A stretch of DNA of 39,170 nt from Tabrizicola fusiformis (lineage in GTDB: Bacteria > Pseudomonadota > Alphaproteobacteria > Rhodobacterales > Rhodobacteraceae): assembly GCF_013328815.1 (NCBI RefSeq), contig NZ_JABUHN010000021.1, positions 1 through 39,170 on the forward strand, given 5' to 3'. Under the pieces are notes generated by a model, which saw only the letters and a program-made list of their open reading frames with translations, was not told where the DNA came from and searched no databases. This document shows positions 15,200 through 23,463 of this stretch, piece after piece. Position numbers and translations under genes: made by a program. The first letter of the stretch is position 1. Each line of letters starts with the position of its first letter.

Positions 15200-15355
15200 A
15201 TGTCGGAAGAAGAGATGAAGCGCCTCGTCGAAATGGTGCGAAACCGTGCCGAAGTGCCTCGTGTCCGGTCGAGCGAGGTCCGCAGGATCATCGAAGTCCT
15301 TCAAGCCATTGCCAATGAAGGGATGGTCGATCGCGCAGTCGCTGAATCCGCCTGA
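15200..15355 (+). CDS. Very small helical early protein
   Basis: This 51-residue frame (starting MSEEEMKRLVEMVRN and ending VAESA) is compact, charged and helical. It fits the gap after the HU gene and keeps the tight spacing of the operon. A GTG three codons upstream (15191) is an alternative start. Function unknown. Confidence 0.45.
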   Translation: MSEEEMKRLVEMVRNRAEVPRVRSSEVRRIIEVLQAIANEGMVDRAVAESA

Positions 15356-15392
15356 TGCGAAACCTGCTCCGGCCTTGCGCCGGGGCACGGTC

Positions 15393-15414
15393 GGCCGGGC
15401 GTGGTGGCCCGGCC
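15393..15414 (+). other. GC-rich hairpin within the early operon
   Basis: GGCCGGGC (15393-15400) and GCCCGGCC (15407-15414) form a perfect 8-bp stem with loop GTGGTG. It lies in an 84-base non-coding gap of an otherwise tightly packed operon. There is no T-run, so RNA processing, pausing or mRNA stabilisation is more likely than termination. Confidence 0.5.
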
Positions 15415-15439
15415 CTGATGAAGCAGCCCGAGGTGCAAG

Positions 15440-16009
15440 ATGAGCTATATGTTGCGAGACCGGTCCGACGGGCAGGTCGAAATCATCCTCTCCAAGCCGA
15501 TCCTGATCGGCATCTTCCCGGAACGCGATGTCGCGCAACGGGTGTGTTCCCTGTTGCAGGAAGAGGCGGTCGATTGGCCGGAAGAGCAGCCGGCTGGCTT
15601 CGCCACAGCGGCGGCGGACGTTGCGGAAGCCGAGCGCGAAGCCCTGTCCGAGGTGGTTGAAGTGCTGCCGGGTTGGCGCAAATCGCGCGCCCGGACCGTC
15701 AGGAATTTGCCCGTGGTGGTGCCCGAGAAGCCGGTTGCCCCGGTTTTTCTGACGCCTATGGCCCCCGAACTGACGGACGCTCAGCGCGATATCGCATTCC
15801 GGCGGATCGCCGAGGGCGAAAAGCTCGGTGCCGTTGCCGCCAGCTTCGGACTGCCGATGGGCGTCCTGCGTGGCATGTGGGGCAATCACAAACGCCAGAT
15901 GCAAAAGCACCTGTCGGAGGGTGGAAAGATCGCGTGCCAGACCTGCCAGCGCCCCTTCGTGCCGTCGATCAGCAACCCCGACACCTGCGCGCGGTGCAGC
16001 CATGGGTGA
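15440..16009 (+). CDS. Early phage protein with a zinc ribbon
   Basis: This 189-residue protein has a helical middle part (about 60-145) with a helix-turn-helix-like stretch (FRRIAEGEKLGAVAASFGLPMGVLRGMWGNHK in pieces). A C-terminal zinc-binding site is made by CQTCQ and CARC, 16 residues apart. The combination suggests a DNA-binding regulator of the early or middle phase. The first 60 residues (RDRSDGQVEIILSKPILIGIF) look like a beta-rich domain that I cannot name. Confidence 0.6.
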   Translation: MSYMLRDRSDGQVEIILSKPILIGIFPERDVAQRVCSLLQEEAVDWPEEQPAGFATAAADVAEAEREALSEVVEVLPGWRKSRARTVRNLPVVVPEKPVAPVFLTPMAPELTDAQRDIAFRRIAEGEKLGAVAASFGLPMGVLRGMWGNHKRQMQKHLSEGGKIACQTCQRPFVPSISNPDTCARCSHG

Positions 16010-16013
16010 GTTC

Positions 16014-16214
16014 ATGACCGCCAATCTGTTCCGGCGCCGTCAGATCATCGAGGACGCGCTGGCTGAGTGCCTGAAGCGCCTTGGTGACATCACCCATGAT
16101 CGGAATGGCGAACGTTGCCTCGCCATCACGGTTCGCCGGTGCGAAGGCGCCATCGAGCAGGAACTCCATTCCATTTTCAGTCTCGCCCGCGAGATCGAGG
16201 TGAAGCTGTCATGA
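16014..16214 (+). CDS. Small unknown early protein
   Basis: This 66-residue helical protein begins TANLFRRRQIIEDALAECL and ends AREIEVKLS. The ATG at 16014 follows GGGTGAG closely; an in-frame ATG at 16002 would overlap the preceding stop. It overlaps the next gene by 4 bases. No family is recognised. Confidence 0.5.
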   Translation: MTANLFRRRQIIEDALAECLKRLGDITHDRNGERCLAITVRRCEGAIEQELHSIFSLAREIEVKLS

Positions 16215-16417
16215 TCATCGACCTTGAACTGGAAGAGGTCGCCCGCCGGTTTCCGCTGGATCAGCGTGTCCGGTATTTCCCGATCGCCGGGGAGATCGAC
16301 TTCGTTACCACCGCCATCCGCTCCAAGACCTGGCGCCTCGGGCACGGCGCCATTGTCATCAAGATCGTCGGTCGATCCGGGGGCGTCCATGTCGGCCATC
16401 TGGAGGCGATCGCATGA
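16211..16417 (+). CDS. Small unknown early protein
   Basis: This 68-residue protein starts and ends in ATGA overlaps. The mix of strands (VRYFPIAGEIDFV, AIVIKIVGRSGGVHVGHL) suggests a small beta fold. No family is recognised. Confidence 0.5.
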   Translation: MIIDLELEEVARRFPLDQRVRYFPIAGEIDFVTTAIRSKTWRLGHGAIVIKIVGRSGGVHVGHLEAIA

Positions 16418-16857
16418 ACACCATCGCCATCATCAACATCGCCAAGGCGGAACTGGGGCTGGACGACGATACCTACCGGACGCTGCTGGTCCGGGTCACC
16501 GGAAAAACCAGCCTGCGCCAGATGTCGGAACGCCAGCGGATCGACGTCGTCGAAGAGATGAAGCGCAAGGGCTTCAGGATTCGGGCGTCCCGTGCCGCAA
16601 AACCGCTGCCGAAAGCGTTTCAGCCCCACAGTCGCCTGATCCACGCTCTCTGGAAGAACTGCCACAGCCTTGGAGTGATCGAAAACCCCTCGCGCGAAGC
16701 GCTGCGGGCCTTCTGCAAGCGGTTCGTGGCGCATGGGCTGGATCACGTCGTCGTCGATCCAGACCTTCTGGACCGGGCGCAGGCGACCCCGATCATCGAA
16801 GCCTTGAAGAAGATGGAAGCCCGCGGGAAGGCTGCCCAGTCTGGGGCCGGGCAATGA
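16414..16857 (+). CDS. gemA: GemA/gp16-like regulatory protein (DUF1018)
   Basis: This 147-residue protein is recognised as the Mu gp16/GemA family. It has the typical opening IAIINIAKAELGLDDDTYRTLL and the TGKTSLRQMSERQRIDVVEEMKRKGF region, followed by LIHALWKNCHSLGVIENPS. In Mu, GemA changes host DNA supercoiling and the expression of host genes around replication. It overlaps the genes on both sides by 4 bases. Confidence 0.85.
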   Translation: MNTIAIINIAKAELGLDDDTYRTLLVRVTGKTSLRQMSERQRIDVVEEMKRKGFRIRASRAAKPLPKAFQPHSRLIHALWKNCHSLGVIENPSREALRAFCKRFVAHGLDHVVVDPDLLDRAQATPIIEALKKMEARGKAAQSGAGQ

Positions 16858-17549
16858 CTCAGAACCGCAGTTCGGCTGTGATGCAGCAGCGCCGCGAACC
16901 TCACGACAGTCTGGACGATTTTCCGACGCCGCCCTGGGCGACGCGGGCGCTATGCCATCTGTGCGAATGGATTGGTGGCGCCCCCCCCGATCAACTGGAA
17001 TGCCGCGACCCTGCCGCCAATAGGGGCTACATGGTCTACGCCCTTCGCGAATTCTTCGCCAAGGCGCATGCCGCTGATATCCATGACTATGGCGCAGGCT
17101 TTGCGGTTGAAGACTACCTCTTCGGGCCGCCGCCTTCGAAGGTTGACTGGACGATCACCAATCCCCCGTTTCGCCTGGCAGAGCAGTTCATCGAACGCGC
17201 CTGCGAAACCTCGACAGTTGGCGTAGGGATGTTCGTCCGGACGTCGTTTCTTGAGGGTGAGGGGCGGTTCAAGCGCCTGTTCCGCAAGAACCCGCCAACC
17301 CATGTCCTCCAGTTCGCTGAGCGCGTCGTGATCCACAAGGGCCGGATCGTTGATCCCGACCTGAAGGAGCGGATCTGGAGCGAGAAGAAGGGCGACTGGA
17401 TCGCGCGGAAGCCCTCCACCGCAACATCCTATTGCTGGCTGGCCTGGGAAACCAACAGCCGTCTGTCCCCGAGGTTCGGCTGGATCCCGCCGTGCCGCAA
17501 GCGTCTGACGCTGAATGGCGACTACAGCCTGCCGGTGGGTTGTCGGTAA
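16854..17549 (+). CDS. DNA adenine-methyltransferase-like protein
   Basis: This 231-residue protein has features of N6-adenine methyltransferases: a DPAANRGYM motif I region (52-60) for SAM, an acidic motif after it (AADIHDYG), and catalytic motif IV NPPF at 103-106. The C-terminal half (WIARKPSTATSYCWLAWE) matches phage methyltransferase-like proteins. The motif I glycines are reduced compared with classical enzymes, so activity is not certain. It may mark phage DNA against host restriction. It overlaps gemA and the mor gene. Confidence 0.7.
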   Translation: MTQNRSSAVMQQRREPHDSLDDFPTPPWATRALCHLCEWIGGAPPDQLECRDPAANRGYMVYALREFFAKAHAADIHDYGAGFAVEDYLFGPPPSKVDWTITNPPFRLAEQFIERACETSTVGVGMFVRTSFLEGEGRFKRLFRKNPPTHVLQFAERVVIHKGRIVDPDLKERIWSEKKGDWIARKPSTATSYCWLAWETNSRLSPRFGWIPPCRKRLTLNGDYSLPVGCR

Positions 17550-17920
17550 TGTCAGCACCCGCCGCCTTGCCTGAATCGCTCATTGACCTCGCGGAGACCC
17601 TTGGTGTCCGCGTGGCTCTGAAGCTCATGCAGGAGTTCGGCGGACAGGATCTTCGGGTTCCGAAGAACCCCAAGCCTGACCACCCGATCATCAAAGCGCT
17701 TGGCGAAGAGGACGGGCGCGCTGTATGTCATTTCATGGCGGATCAGGCTGTCTACGTTCCGCATGCCAGGGCTGGCGCGCGCCGTCTATCGGTGCTTGAA
17801 CTGACAGCGGGCGGGCGGACCAGAGCGGAAATCGCCAGACTTCTTGGTGTTTCCACCAGACACGTCAGGCGGCTGGCCAAAGCCACCGACCCTCGCCAGG
17901 ACGATCTTTTCCGAGACTGA
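17549..17920 (+). CDS. mor: Mor-type middle/late transcription activator
   Basis: This 123-residue protein matches the Mor family. It has an N-terminal dimerisation part with LMQEFGGQDLRVPKNP and HPIIKALGEEDG, then the AVYVPHARAGARR linker and a helix-turn-helix (GRTRAEIARLLGVSTRHVRRL in pieces, about 86-108). Mor activates the middle promoter of Mu by binding a dyad upstream of the polymerase. It is the last gene of the early block, and the first copy of the repeated dyad lies 10 bases after its stop. No separate C activator is visible in the window. Confidence 0.85.
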   Translation: MSAPAALPESLIDLAETLGVRVALKLMQEFGGQDLRVPKNPKPDHPIIKALGEEDGRAVCHFMADQAVYVPHARAGARRLSVLELTAGGRTRAEIARLLGVSTRHVRRLAKATDPRQDDLFRD

Positions 17921-17929
17921 GCCCATCCG

Positions 17930-17949
17930 GGCGGACCTATGTCCGACCT
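17930..17949 (+). promoter_or_regulatory. Late promoter dyad, copy 1
   Basis: The 20-bp sequence contains the dyad CGGAC-CTAT-GTCCG and is identical to 25841-25860. It lies between the mor gene and the lysis genes, 51 bases before the lysozyme start, where a Mor-activated promoter is expected. Mor binds a site centred about 43 bases before the start of transcription, which would place the start here near 17983. Confidence 0.7.
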
Positions 17950-18000
17950 TTTCCGCGCCGCCGCAGGCGATTGTCCGCCCGAACAATCATCGGGCACCCC

Positions 18001-18915
18001 ATGCAACTCAGCGATCAAGGCTTCGACGTCCTCGACCAAGAGGAAGGTGATGTGCTGCGCACCTACCGCGATGTCGCAGGCGTTTTGACGATCTCTCGCG
18101 GTCTGACGGCCGCCTCAGGCGTCGTGAAGCCGGTGCCGGGTATGGTCATCACACAAGAGGAGTCCGATCGGCTGACGCGCCTCGCGCTGGCGCGCAATTA
18201 TGAGCCGGCTGTTGAAATGGCCATGAAGCCCGGCAATCCGAAGCAGCACGAGTTCGATGCTGCTGTGCTGTTTCATTGGAATACCGGCGCCATCACGCGC
18301 GCTACATGGGTGCGGCTCTGGCTGAAGCGGGCCTGGGCCACCGTCGAACCGGCCTTCAAGTCCTGGAACAAGGCTGATGGAAAGGTCAACGCGGTGCTGG
18401 TTCGGCGCCGTGAGCGTGAGTTCATGATCCTTCGCTATGCGCAGTATCCGGCGGTCTCCCGGAAGCCCTCTCCACCTATGGGTGATGCTCGGATCGTCGC
18501 ACCCGTCACTGTAGCAGAGTTCCCCAAGCTGCGTGCGGCGTTGCAGGCTCTTGGCTACGAAGTCGGTTCCAGTGCCGATGCCATTTCTGCGGCGTCTCTG
18601 CGCCAGTTCCAGAAGGACCACGGGCTGACCGCCGATGGCATCCTTGGGCGCGCCACCGCTGCGACCATCCAGCGACGTGTCGATGCGGCGGCCAAGGCGA
18701 AGATCACTGCCGTCGCGGGCGGCACGGGCATTGCAGGTGGCACCGCTGGCCTCATGACCGAGCCTGTCAGCAATATGGTGCCCTGGCTGGGTCCGGTGCT
18801 GATCGCTGCCTGTGTCGGCATGGCGGCATGGCGGGCCTGGCAATACCGCGACGCCATCGCCGCCAAGGTCCAGCACCGCATGCCGCGCCTGGCGGCCTAC
18901 CTGAGGAGCATTTGA
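18001..18915 (+). CDS. Endolysin: GH24-like lysozyme with peptidoglycan-binding domain and C-terminal membrane helix
   Basis: This 304-residue protein starts with a T4-lysozyme-like catalytic part. Glu15 (QEEGDVL), Asp24 (YRD) and Thr30 have the same 9- and 6-residue spacing as Glu11, Asp20 and Thr26 of T4 lysozyme, although the usual GYGHT loop reads SRGLT. The WNTG and VRRREREFMIL segments fit the family. Residues about 175-235 form a peptidoglycan-binding domain (LRQFQKDHGLTADGILGRATA in pieces). A hydrophobic helix (PWLGPVLIAACVGMAAW) lies at about 260-277. It cuts the cell wall for lysis; the helix suggests membrane tethering. ATG 18001 is the first acceptable start. Confidence 0.82.
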   Translation: MQLSDQGFDVLDQEEGDVLRTYRDVAGVLTISRGLTAASGVVKPVPGMVITQEESDRLTRLALARNYEPAVEMAMKPGNPKQHEFDAAVLFHWNTGAITRATWVRLWLKRAWATVEPAFKSWNKADGKVNAVLVRRREREFMILRYAQYPAVSRKPSPPMGDARIVAPVTVAEFPKLRAALQALGYEVGSSADAISAASLRQFQKDHGLTADGILGRATAATIQRRVDAAAKAKITAVAGGTGIAGGTAGLMTEPVSNMVPWLGPVLIAACVGMAAWRAWQYRDAIAAKVQHRMPRLAAYLRSI

Positions 18916-19418
18916 TGTCCATCGCTGCTATGGCCGCGCAGATCGGCACTCCGATCATTGCCAAGATCCTGAATGATCAGTTGGGCGGCTATGGCGGTCT
19001 TGCTGTCGATGTGCTGCAGGCCGTTGCCAAGGCCGCCGGGGTGGCGGTTGAAGATCTCGATGCCCTTGCCATCGACAGCCCGCCCAAAGCCGTCGACGCG
19101 CTGCGCGTTGTGGAGCGGCAGTCGCCCGAGCTTGTCGCCCTCTATGCGGCCGGGCTCGAATACCAGACTGCTGCGCTGCAGGCCGAACAGTCCGACCCGC
19201 TCTGGCAGCGTGCCTGGCGCCCGGCTGGCATGTATCTGATCGGGCTCATGTGGTTCTGGAACATCGTCGCCCTGCATGTGGCCAATGCGGTCTGGAAGAT
19301 CGCCCTTCCGCAGACCCCCTACGACGTGCTGATCCAGCTGACCGGCATCTATGCCGGCCTCTACATGGGCGGCCACACCATCAAAGACCTGGCCGAAAAG
19401 TGGAAAGAAAAGACGTGA
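18915..19418 (+). CDS. Holin family protein (3TM type)
   Basis: This 167-residue protein has a soluble helical N-terminal part followed by hydrophobic segments from about 98 on (GMYLIGLMWFWNIVALHVANAVW in pieces, DVLIQLTGIYAGLYMGGHTI). It ends with a charged tail KDLAEKWKEKT. This is typical of the 3TM holin family next to phage and GTA lysozymes. It would permeabilise the inner membrane and time lysis. It overlaps the lysozyme stop by one base and the next start by 4. Confidence 0.8.
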   Translation: MSIAAMAAQIGTPIIAKILNDQLGGYGGLAVDVLQAVAKAAGVAVEDLDALAIDSPPKAVDALRVVERQSPELVALYAAGLEYQTAALQAEQSDPLWQRAWRPAGMYLIGLMWFWNIVALHVANAVWKIALPQTPYDVLIQLTGIYAGLYMGGHTIKDLAEKWKEKT

Positions 19419-19681
19419 CCGACCTTGCAAACTTCCATGTCGAGCGGATCAACCAGGCGCATCAGCGCCTGGACGAGCATGATCATCGCCTGAAATCGGT
19501 CGAGACGCACGCGGCCGTCGCGACCGAGCGGACGAAGAACATGCAGGACACCCTTGGCGAGATCAAAGGTGCCCTTACCGATATCAAGGGAACGATTACC
19601 TGGGTGACCCGCCTCATCATCGGCGGTCTCATCATGGGTGCAGTCGCGTTTGCGCTGGCAGGAGGCTTCAATGTCCAATGA
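19415..19681 (+). CDS. XhlA-like coiled-coil membrane protein
   Basis: This 88-residue protein starts with GTG in a GTGA overlap. It has a coiled coil (NQAHQRLDEHDHRLKSVETH, TERTKNMQDTLGEIKGAL) and one C-terminal membrane helix (RLIIGGLIMGAVAFALAGG). This is the build of hemolysin XhlA-type proteins of lysis cassettes. It could assist the holin or act in envelope disruption. Confidence 0.65.
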   Translation: MTDLANFHVERINQAHQRLDEHDHRLKSVETHAAVATERTKNMQDTLGEIKGALTDIKGTITWVTRLIIGGLIMGAVAFALAGGFNVQ

Positions 19682-20168
19682 GGAACTGAAGCGAAAGGCC
19701 CGGTCGGATTATGTCTATCGCCGCATGATGCAATCAACCATCGCTGCGGCCTATGGCATCTCCGAGGCCACTGTCGGGCGGTGGAAGAAGGCAGCGAAAG
19801 AGAAGGGCGACGACTGGGATACAGCCAGAACCGCCCATGTCATCGCTGGTGAAGGCGTCGAAGTCGTGGTTTCGACCGTCGTCGAGGATTTCATGATCCA
19901 GGCGCAGGCGATTCTGGACGAGATCAAGAACGGCCAGCACACCACCCAAGAGAAGGTCGGCATGCTGGTTTCGCTCTCTGATGCGATGACCAAGATGGCC
20001 GCCGCGGCCAAACGCTTCGCGCCGAAGGTCAGCGAGTTGGGTGTGGCGCAAGATGTCATGGCGAAACTGCTGGAGTTCGTTCGCGAGAACTTCCCGCAGC
20101 ATTCCGCCACAATTCTCGAGATCATCGAGCCCTTTGGTGAGCACCTGGCAGGGACTTACACGACATGA
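19671..20168 (+). CDS. DUF1804 family protein, possible small terminase
   Basis: This 165-residue protein starts with EELKRKARSDYVYRRMMQ and a helix-turn-helix (IAAAYGISEATVGRWKKAAKEKG in pieces). A long helical part follows (VEDFMIQAQAILDEIKN, MTKMAAAAKRFAPKVSELG). I recognise DUF1804, which sits before the large terminase in Mu-like phages and may recognise the packaging site. It overlaps both neighbours; GGAGG precedes the ATG at 19671. Confidence 0.78.
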   Translation: MSNEELKRKARSDYVYRRMMQSTIAAAYGISEATVGRWKKAAKEKGDDWDTARTAHVIAGEGVEVVVSTVVEDFMIQAQAILDEIKNGQHTTQEKVGMLVSLSDAMTKMAAAAKRFAPKVSELGVAQDVMAKLLEFVRENFPQHSATILEIIEPFGEHLAGTYTT

Positions 20169-21829
20169 TCAAGCGGCCGCAGCTGAAAGCCGCGGTCAGC
20201 AAGAAGGAGTTCGCGCAGAACATCGCCGAAATGGCGGCAACCTTCTCGCGCAACATCGAGCTGAGCGTCGAGGCCTTCCCCTCCGATCCCGCCGCCCGGG
20301 CCGAGCGCCTGCGGCGGGTTCAGGATTACGGGGGCAAGGGCTTCGAGTTCTTCCTGAAAACCTACCTGCCGCACTACGTCAAAGGCGAAGACAGCCTGTT
20401 CCACCTGGCGATCTTCGAGCTGGCGCCAAAAATCCTGACGGCTGAGACCGGCAAGCGCGAAATGCTGATCGCGCCGCGCGGCTCGTCGAAGTCCACGCAT
20501 ATGTCTCTGGGCTTCGCGCTCTATTGCATCGTCATGCGCAGGACCCGCTTCTGCCTTGAGGTGTGCGATGTCTATGCTCAGGCTGCGCTGCTGATCGAAG
20601 CGATCAAGGCCGAGTTGACCACCAACCCGCGCCTGCAGACAGACTTCCCGGACGCCTGTGGCGAGGGCCGTGTCTGGCGCGAGGGCGAGATCGTCACCCG
20701 TCAGAATATCCGGGTTCGCGGACTTGGCGCCGGCCAGAAACTGCGTGGCTTGCGGCATGGGCCGCACCGGCCTGACCTGATGTTCTTCGATGACATCGAA
20801 AATGACGAGGCAGTCCGAAGCCCTGAGCAGCGCGACAAGCTCGAGGCATGGATCAACCGCGCTGCGCTGAAGGTGGGCCCCCCCGACGGATCGATGCATG
20901 TCTTGTGGGTCAACACGATCCTGCATTGGGACGCCGTTACGGTGCGCGAGTCCAAGAAGCCCGGCTGGAACGTTACCAAGTTTCAGGCGATCATCCAGTT
21001 CCCTGACCGGATGGACCTCTGGGAGGAGTTCGAAGAGCTTTACCACAACGAAGGTGAAGCAGCAGCCCGCGCCTTCTATCTCGGGCGCAAGACCGAGATG
21101 GACGCGGGCGCGATCATCAACTGGCCCGCTCTGCAACCGCTGGTCTGGCTCATGCTGCAGCGCGCCGGCGGGCATGACAGCTTCGCCACCGAATACCAGA
21201 ACCAACCGATCAGCGAGGGCAACCCCTTCGCCAAGCTGGTGTTCTGGACGATGCCCATGCGCGAGTGGATCCATTTCGGGGCCATTGACCCATCGCTTGG
21301 CGGCAAGAAGAAGGGCCGTGACCCGTCTGCCATCCTGATCGGCGGCTATGACCGGCTGTCAGGAAAAATGGATGTGGTCGAAGCGTCGATCCGCAAGCGG
21401 CTTCCCGATCTGATCATTTCTGACACCATCGCTCTGCAGCGCGAATACCGCTGTCTCCTGTGGTTTGTCGAAAGCATCCAGTTCCAGGAGTTCTTGCGGA
21501 CGTCGCTGATGGTTGAGGCCGCCAGACAGGGCGTTGGCATCTCGGCGGTCCCGATCGTGCCACAGGCCGACAAGAACCTGCGCATTGAGCGCCTGCAGCC
21601 GCCGATCGCGGCCGGGTTGATCCGGCTGAACCCGACGCAGACCACGCTGATCGAGCAGCTGCAACAGTGGCCGAACGGGGCACATGACGACGGGCCGGAC
21701 ACTTTGGACATGCTTTGGCAGAACACCCTGTACTACGCCGGCGGCGGTGCGGCCGGGCAGATGCAGACTGCCTCGGCCCCGTCGGGCGGGGATCGGCTGG
21801 GCGGCTATCGGTTAGGAGGAAGGCGGTGA
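20165..21829 (+). CDS. Terminase large subunit (Mu gp28-like)
   Basis: This 554-residue packaging motor has an ATPase part with Walker A APRGSSKST (about 103-111) and Walker B LMFFDDIEND (205-214). The C-terminal RNase H-fold nuclease has the first aspartate in IDPSLGG and further acidic residues in HDDGPDTLD. It pumps DNA into the prohead and, in Mu-like phages, cuts headfuls that include flanking host DNA. The length is standard and the gene is intact. Confidence 0.92.
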   Translation: MIKRPQLKAAVSKKEFAQNIAEMAATFSRNIELSVEAFPSDPAARAERLRRVQDYGGKGFEFFLKTYLPHYVKGEDSLFHLAIFELAPKILTAETGKREMLIAPRGSSKSTHMSLGFALYCIVMRRTRFCLEVCDVYAQAALLIEAIKAELTTNPRLQTDFPDACGEGRVWREGEIVTRQNIRVRGLGAGQKLRGLRHGPHRPDLMFFDDIENDEAVRSPEQRDKLEAWINRAALKVGPPDGSMHVLWVNTILHWDAVTVRESKKPGWNVTKFQAIIQFPDRMDLWEEFEELYHNEGEAAARAFYLGRKTEMDAGAIINWPALQPLVWLMLQRAGGHDSFATEYQNQPISEGNPFAKLVFWTMPMREWIHFGAIDPSLGGKKKGRDPSAILIGGYDRLSGKMDVVEASIRKRLPDLIISDTIALQREYRCLLWFVESIQFQEFLRTSLMVEAARQGVGISAVPIVPQADKNLRIERLQPPIAAGLIRLNPTQTTLIEQLQQWPNGAHDDGPDTLDMLWQNTLYYAGGGAAGQMQTASAPSGGDRLGGYRLGGRR

Positions 21830-21957
21830 TGCGCTGGCTGTTCTGGTCGTTCATCCGGTGGCTTGGGGTCAGGATCGGTGATTTCGGCTTGTGGCTCTAC
21901 TGGGCCGGAAAACATGGGCAACGGCGGAACAGGCAGGCGAAACATGGACATCATTGA
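21829..21957 (+). CDS. Small membrane protein between terminase and portal
   Basis: This 42-residue frame starts in a TGATG overlap with the terminase behind AGGAGGAAGG, a very strong ribosome-binding site. It holds one hydrophobic aromatic segment (LFWSFIRWLGVRIGDFGLWLYW in pieces) and a basic tail. The strong site supports translation; the function is unknown. Confidence 0.55.
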   Translation: MRWLFWSFIRWLGVRIGDFGLWLYWAGKHGQRRNRQAKHGHH

Positions 21958-22063
21958 AGTGTTCTCTATCGGCGTTGTCATCGTGCTGATCGCTTTGCCA
22001 CCAAGGCTGGACCCTGCAATCCGCTGGAAAGAACGCAACGAACGTCGAAAGGCGCTGAGATGA
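21944..22063 (+). CDS. Second small membrane protein before the portal
   Basis: This 39-residue frame (DIIEVFSIGVVIVLIALPP, then a basic tail) has one membrane helix. It overlaps the preceding small gene by 14 bases and the portal start by 4. Function unknown. Confidence 0.5.
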   Translation: MDIIEVFSIGVVIVLIALPPRLDPAIRWKERNERRKALR

Positions 22064-23463
22064 GCCGGAAGAAGCCCAAGCATCGCCAACAAGCCCACCC
22101 GGCCGCTTTTGCGGATGCGGGCCGCAAGAACCTGCCGGTCGAGCAGCGCAGCCTGATCGCCTCGGTCGCTAATGACATCACCATCCCGTTCTTCAGCGGG
22201 GCGTTGCAGAATGCCGACGACACACTGATCCAGCAGGGCGGCGGCAAGGGACTGGCGATCTACGACGAGATTGAGCGCGATACCCATGCCGGTGCGATGC
22301 TGGACAAGCGGCGCAACGCCCTGGTCAGCCGTGACTGGGAGGTCGAGCCCGGCGGCGACCGGCCGATCGACAAGGAGGCCGCCGACCTCGTAGCCGAGAT
22401 CATCGACGCGCTGCCCTTCGATCAGATTTGCCGCGACCTCTTGAATGCCACGCTGAAGGGTTTCGCGGTGAGCGAGATCGTCTGGGCCCGGATCGGCAGT
22501 CAGATCAGGCCCGTGAAGATCAAGGCCCATGATCAGCGCCGCTTTGTCTTCGACCGTGACTGGCGGCTGCGGCTCTTGACTTGGACGAACCTGACAGAGG
22601 GCGAGCAGCTGCCCGAGCGCAAGTTCATCGTCCATCGCGTCGGAGTGCGCGGCAACAACCCCTATGGGCTCGGGCTCGGCTCCAGCCTATTCTGGCCGGT
22701 GCTGTTCAAGCGCGAGGGCATCACATTCTGGCTGCATTTCCTCGAGAAGTTCGCAGGGCCGACCGTGGTCGGCAAGACGCCCTATGGCATGCTTTCTGAT
22801 GAACAGCAGCGGCTTTTGAACACACTTATGGATATCCGCACCAGCTCGGCCGTGACCGTGCCGATCGGGACGGATGTCGAGTTCCTGGAAGCCAGCCGCG
22901 GCGGCACCGTCAGTTACCAGGACTTCTGCGCCTATTGGGATGCACAGATCTCGATCCGCGTCACCGGCGAGACACTGACCACGCAGGTCGGGGCCAATGG
23001 CGGCAACCGCGCCTTGGGCGAAGTTCACCAGAACCAGCTGGACGTCCTTGCCGATTCGGATGGGGATGCGCAGACGGATACGCTGCGCGACACGCTCTGT
23101 CAGTGGATCGTCGACTACAACCTGCCCGGGGCGGCCGTGCCGGCGATCAGGCGGGTTCGGCCCAAGAACGAGAAGGCCGCTGCAGAGACCCGCAAAGCCA
23201 AGGCTGAGGCCGCAAAGGCCGCGGACGAGGCGATCACCGCCATCGTCAAGCAGGCGGCGAAGTTCGAGGATGATCAGGTCGCGCGCGAGTACATCGTCAG
23301 TTTCGACGTCACCGACGGGCTTTCTGACAAGACCATCGACGCACTGGTTGCCGCTCGGGCAGGGTTCGTGAGCGCTCCGACGAATGAGGGCGTCCAGCCG
23401 GACCCCTTCGATTCCAATGCAGTTGCGGCCTTTTCAGCGGCTTGGCTCAAAAAAAAACACTGA
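22060..23463 (+). CDS. Portal protein, Mu gp29-like (DUF935), lacking its usual C-terminal part
   Basis: This 467-residue protein matches the DUF935 portal family: IPFFSGALQNADDTL, the DEIERDTHAGAMLDKRRNAL and DWEVEPGG region, then NPYGLGLGSSLFWPVLFKREG, FAGPTVVGKTPYG and GETLTTQVGANGGNRALGEVH. It forms the ring at the head vertex for DNA passage and tail attachment. The frame stops just after nine adenines (23449-23457). The helical C-terminal part typical of the family (DRIVGQAISQ onward) is found in the -1 frame, at the start of the next gene. Programmed -1 frameshifting, a recent frameshift or a homopolymer error could explain this. Confidence 0.9.
   Translation: MSRKKPKHRQQAHPAAFADAGRKNLPVEQRSLIASVANDITIPFFSGALQNADDTLIQQGGGKGLAIYDEIERDTHAGAMLDKRRNALVSRDWEVEPGGDRPIDKEAADLVAEIIDALPFDQICRDLLNATLKGFAVSEIVWARIGSQIRPVKIKAHDQRRFVFDRDWRLRLLTWTNLTEGEQLPERKFIVHRVGVRGNNPYGLGLGSSLFWPVLFKREGITFWLHFLEKFAGPTVVGKTPYGMLSDEQQRLLNTLMDIRTSSAVTVPIGTDVEFLEASRGGTVSYQDFCAYWDAQISIRVTGETLTTQVGANGGNRALGEVHQNQLDVLADSDGDAQTDTLRDTLCQWIVDYNLPGAAVPAIRRVRPKNEKAAAETRKAKAEAAKAADEAITAIVKQAAKFEDDQVAREYIVSFDVTDGLSDKTIDALVAARAGFVSAPTNEGVQPDPFDSNAVAAFSAAWLKKKH

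Noticed and set aside
17971-18000. Lysozyme start upstream of 18001
   Set aside because: The upstream frame has only an ATT codon; ATG 18001 begins the conserved domain.
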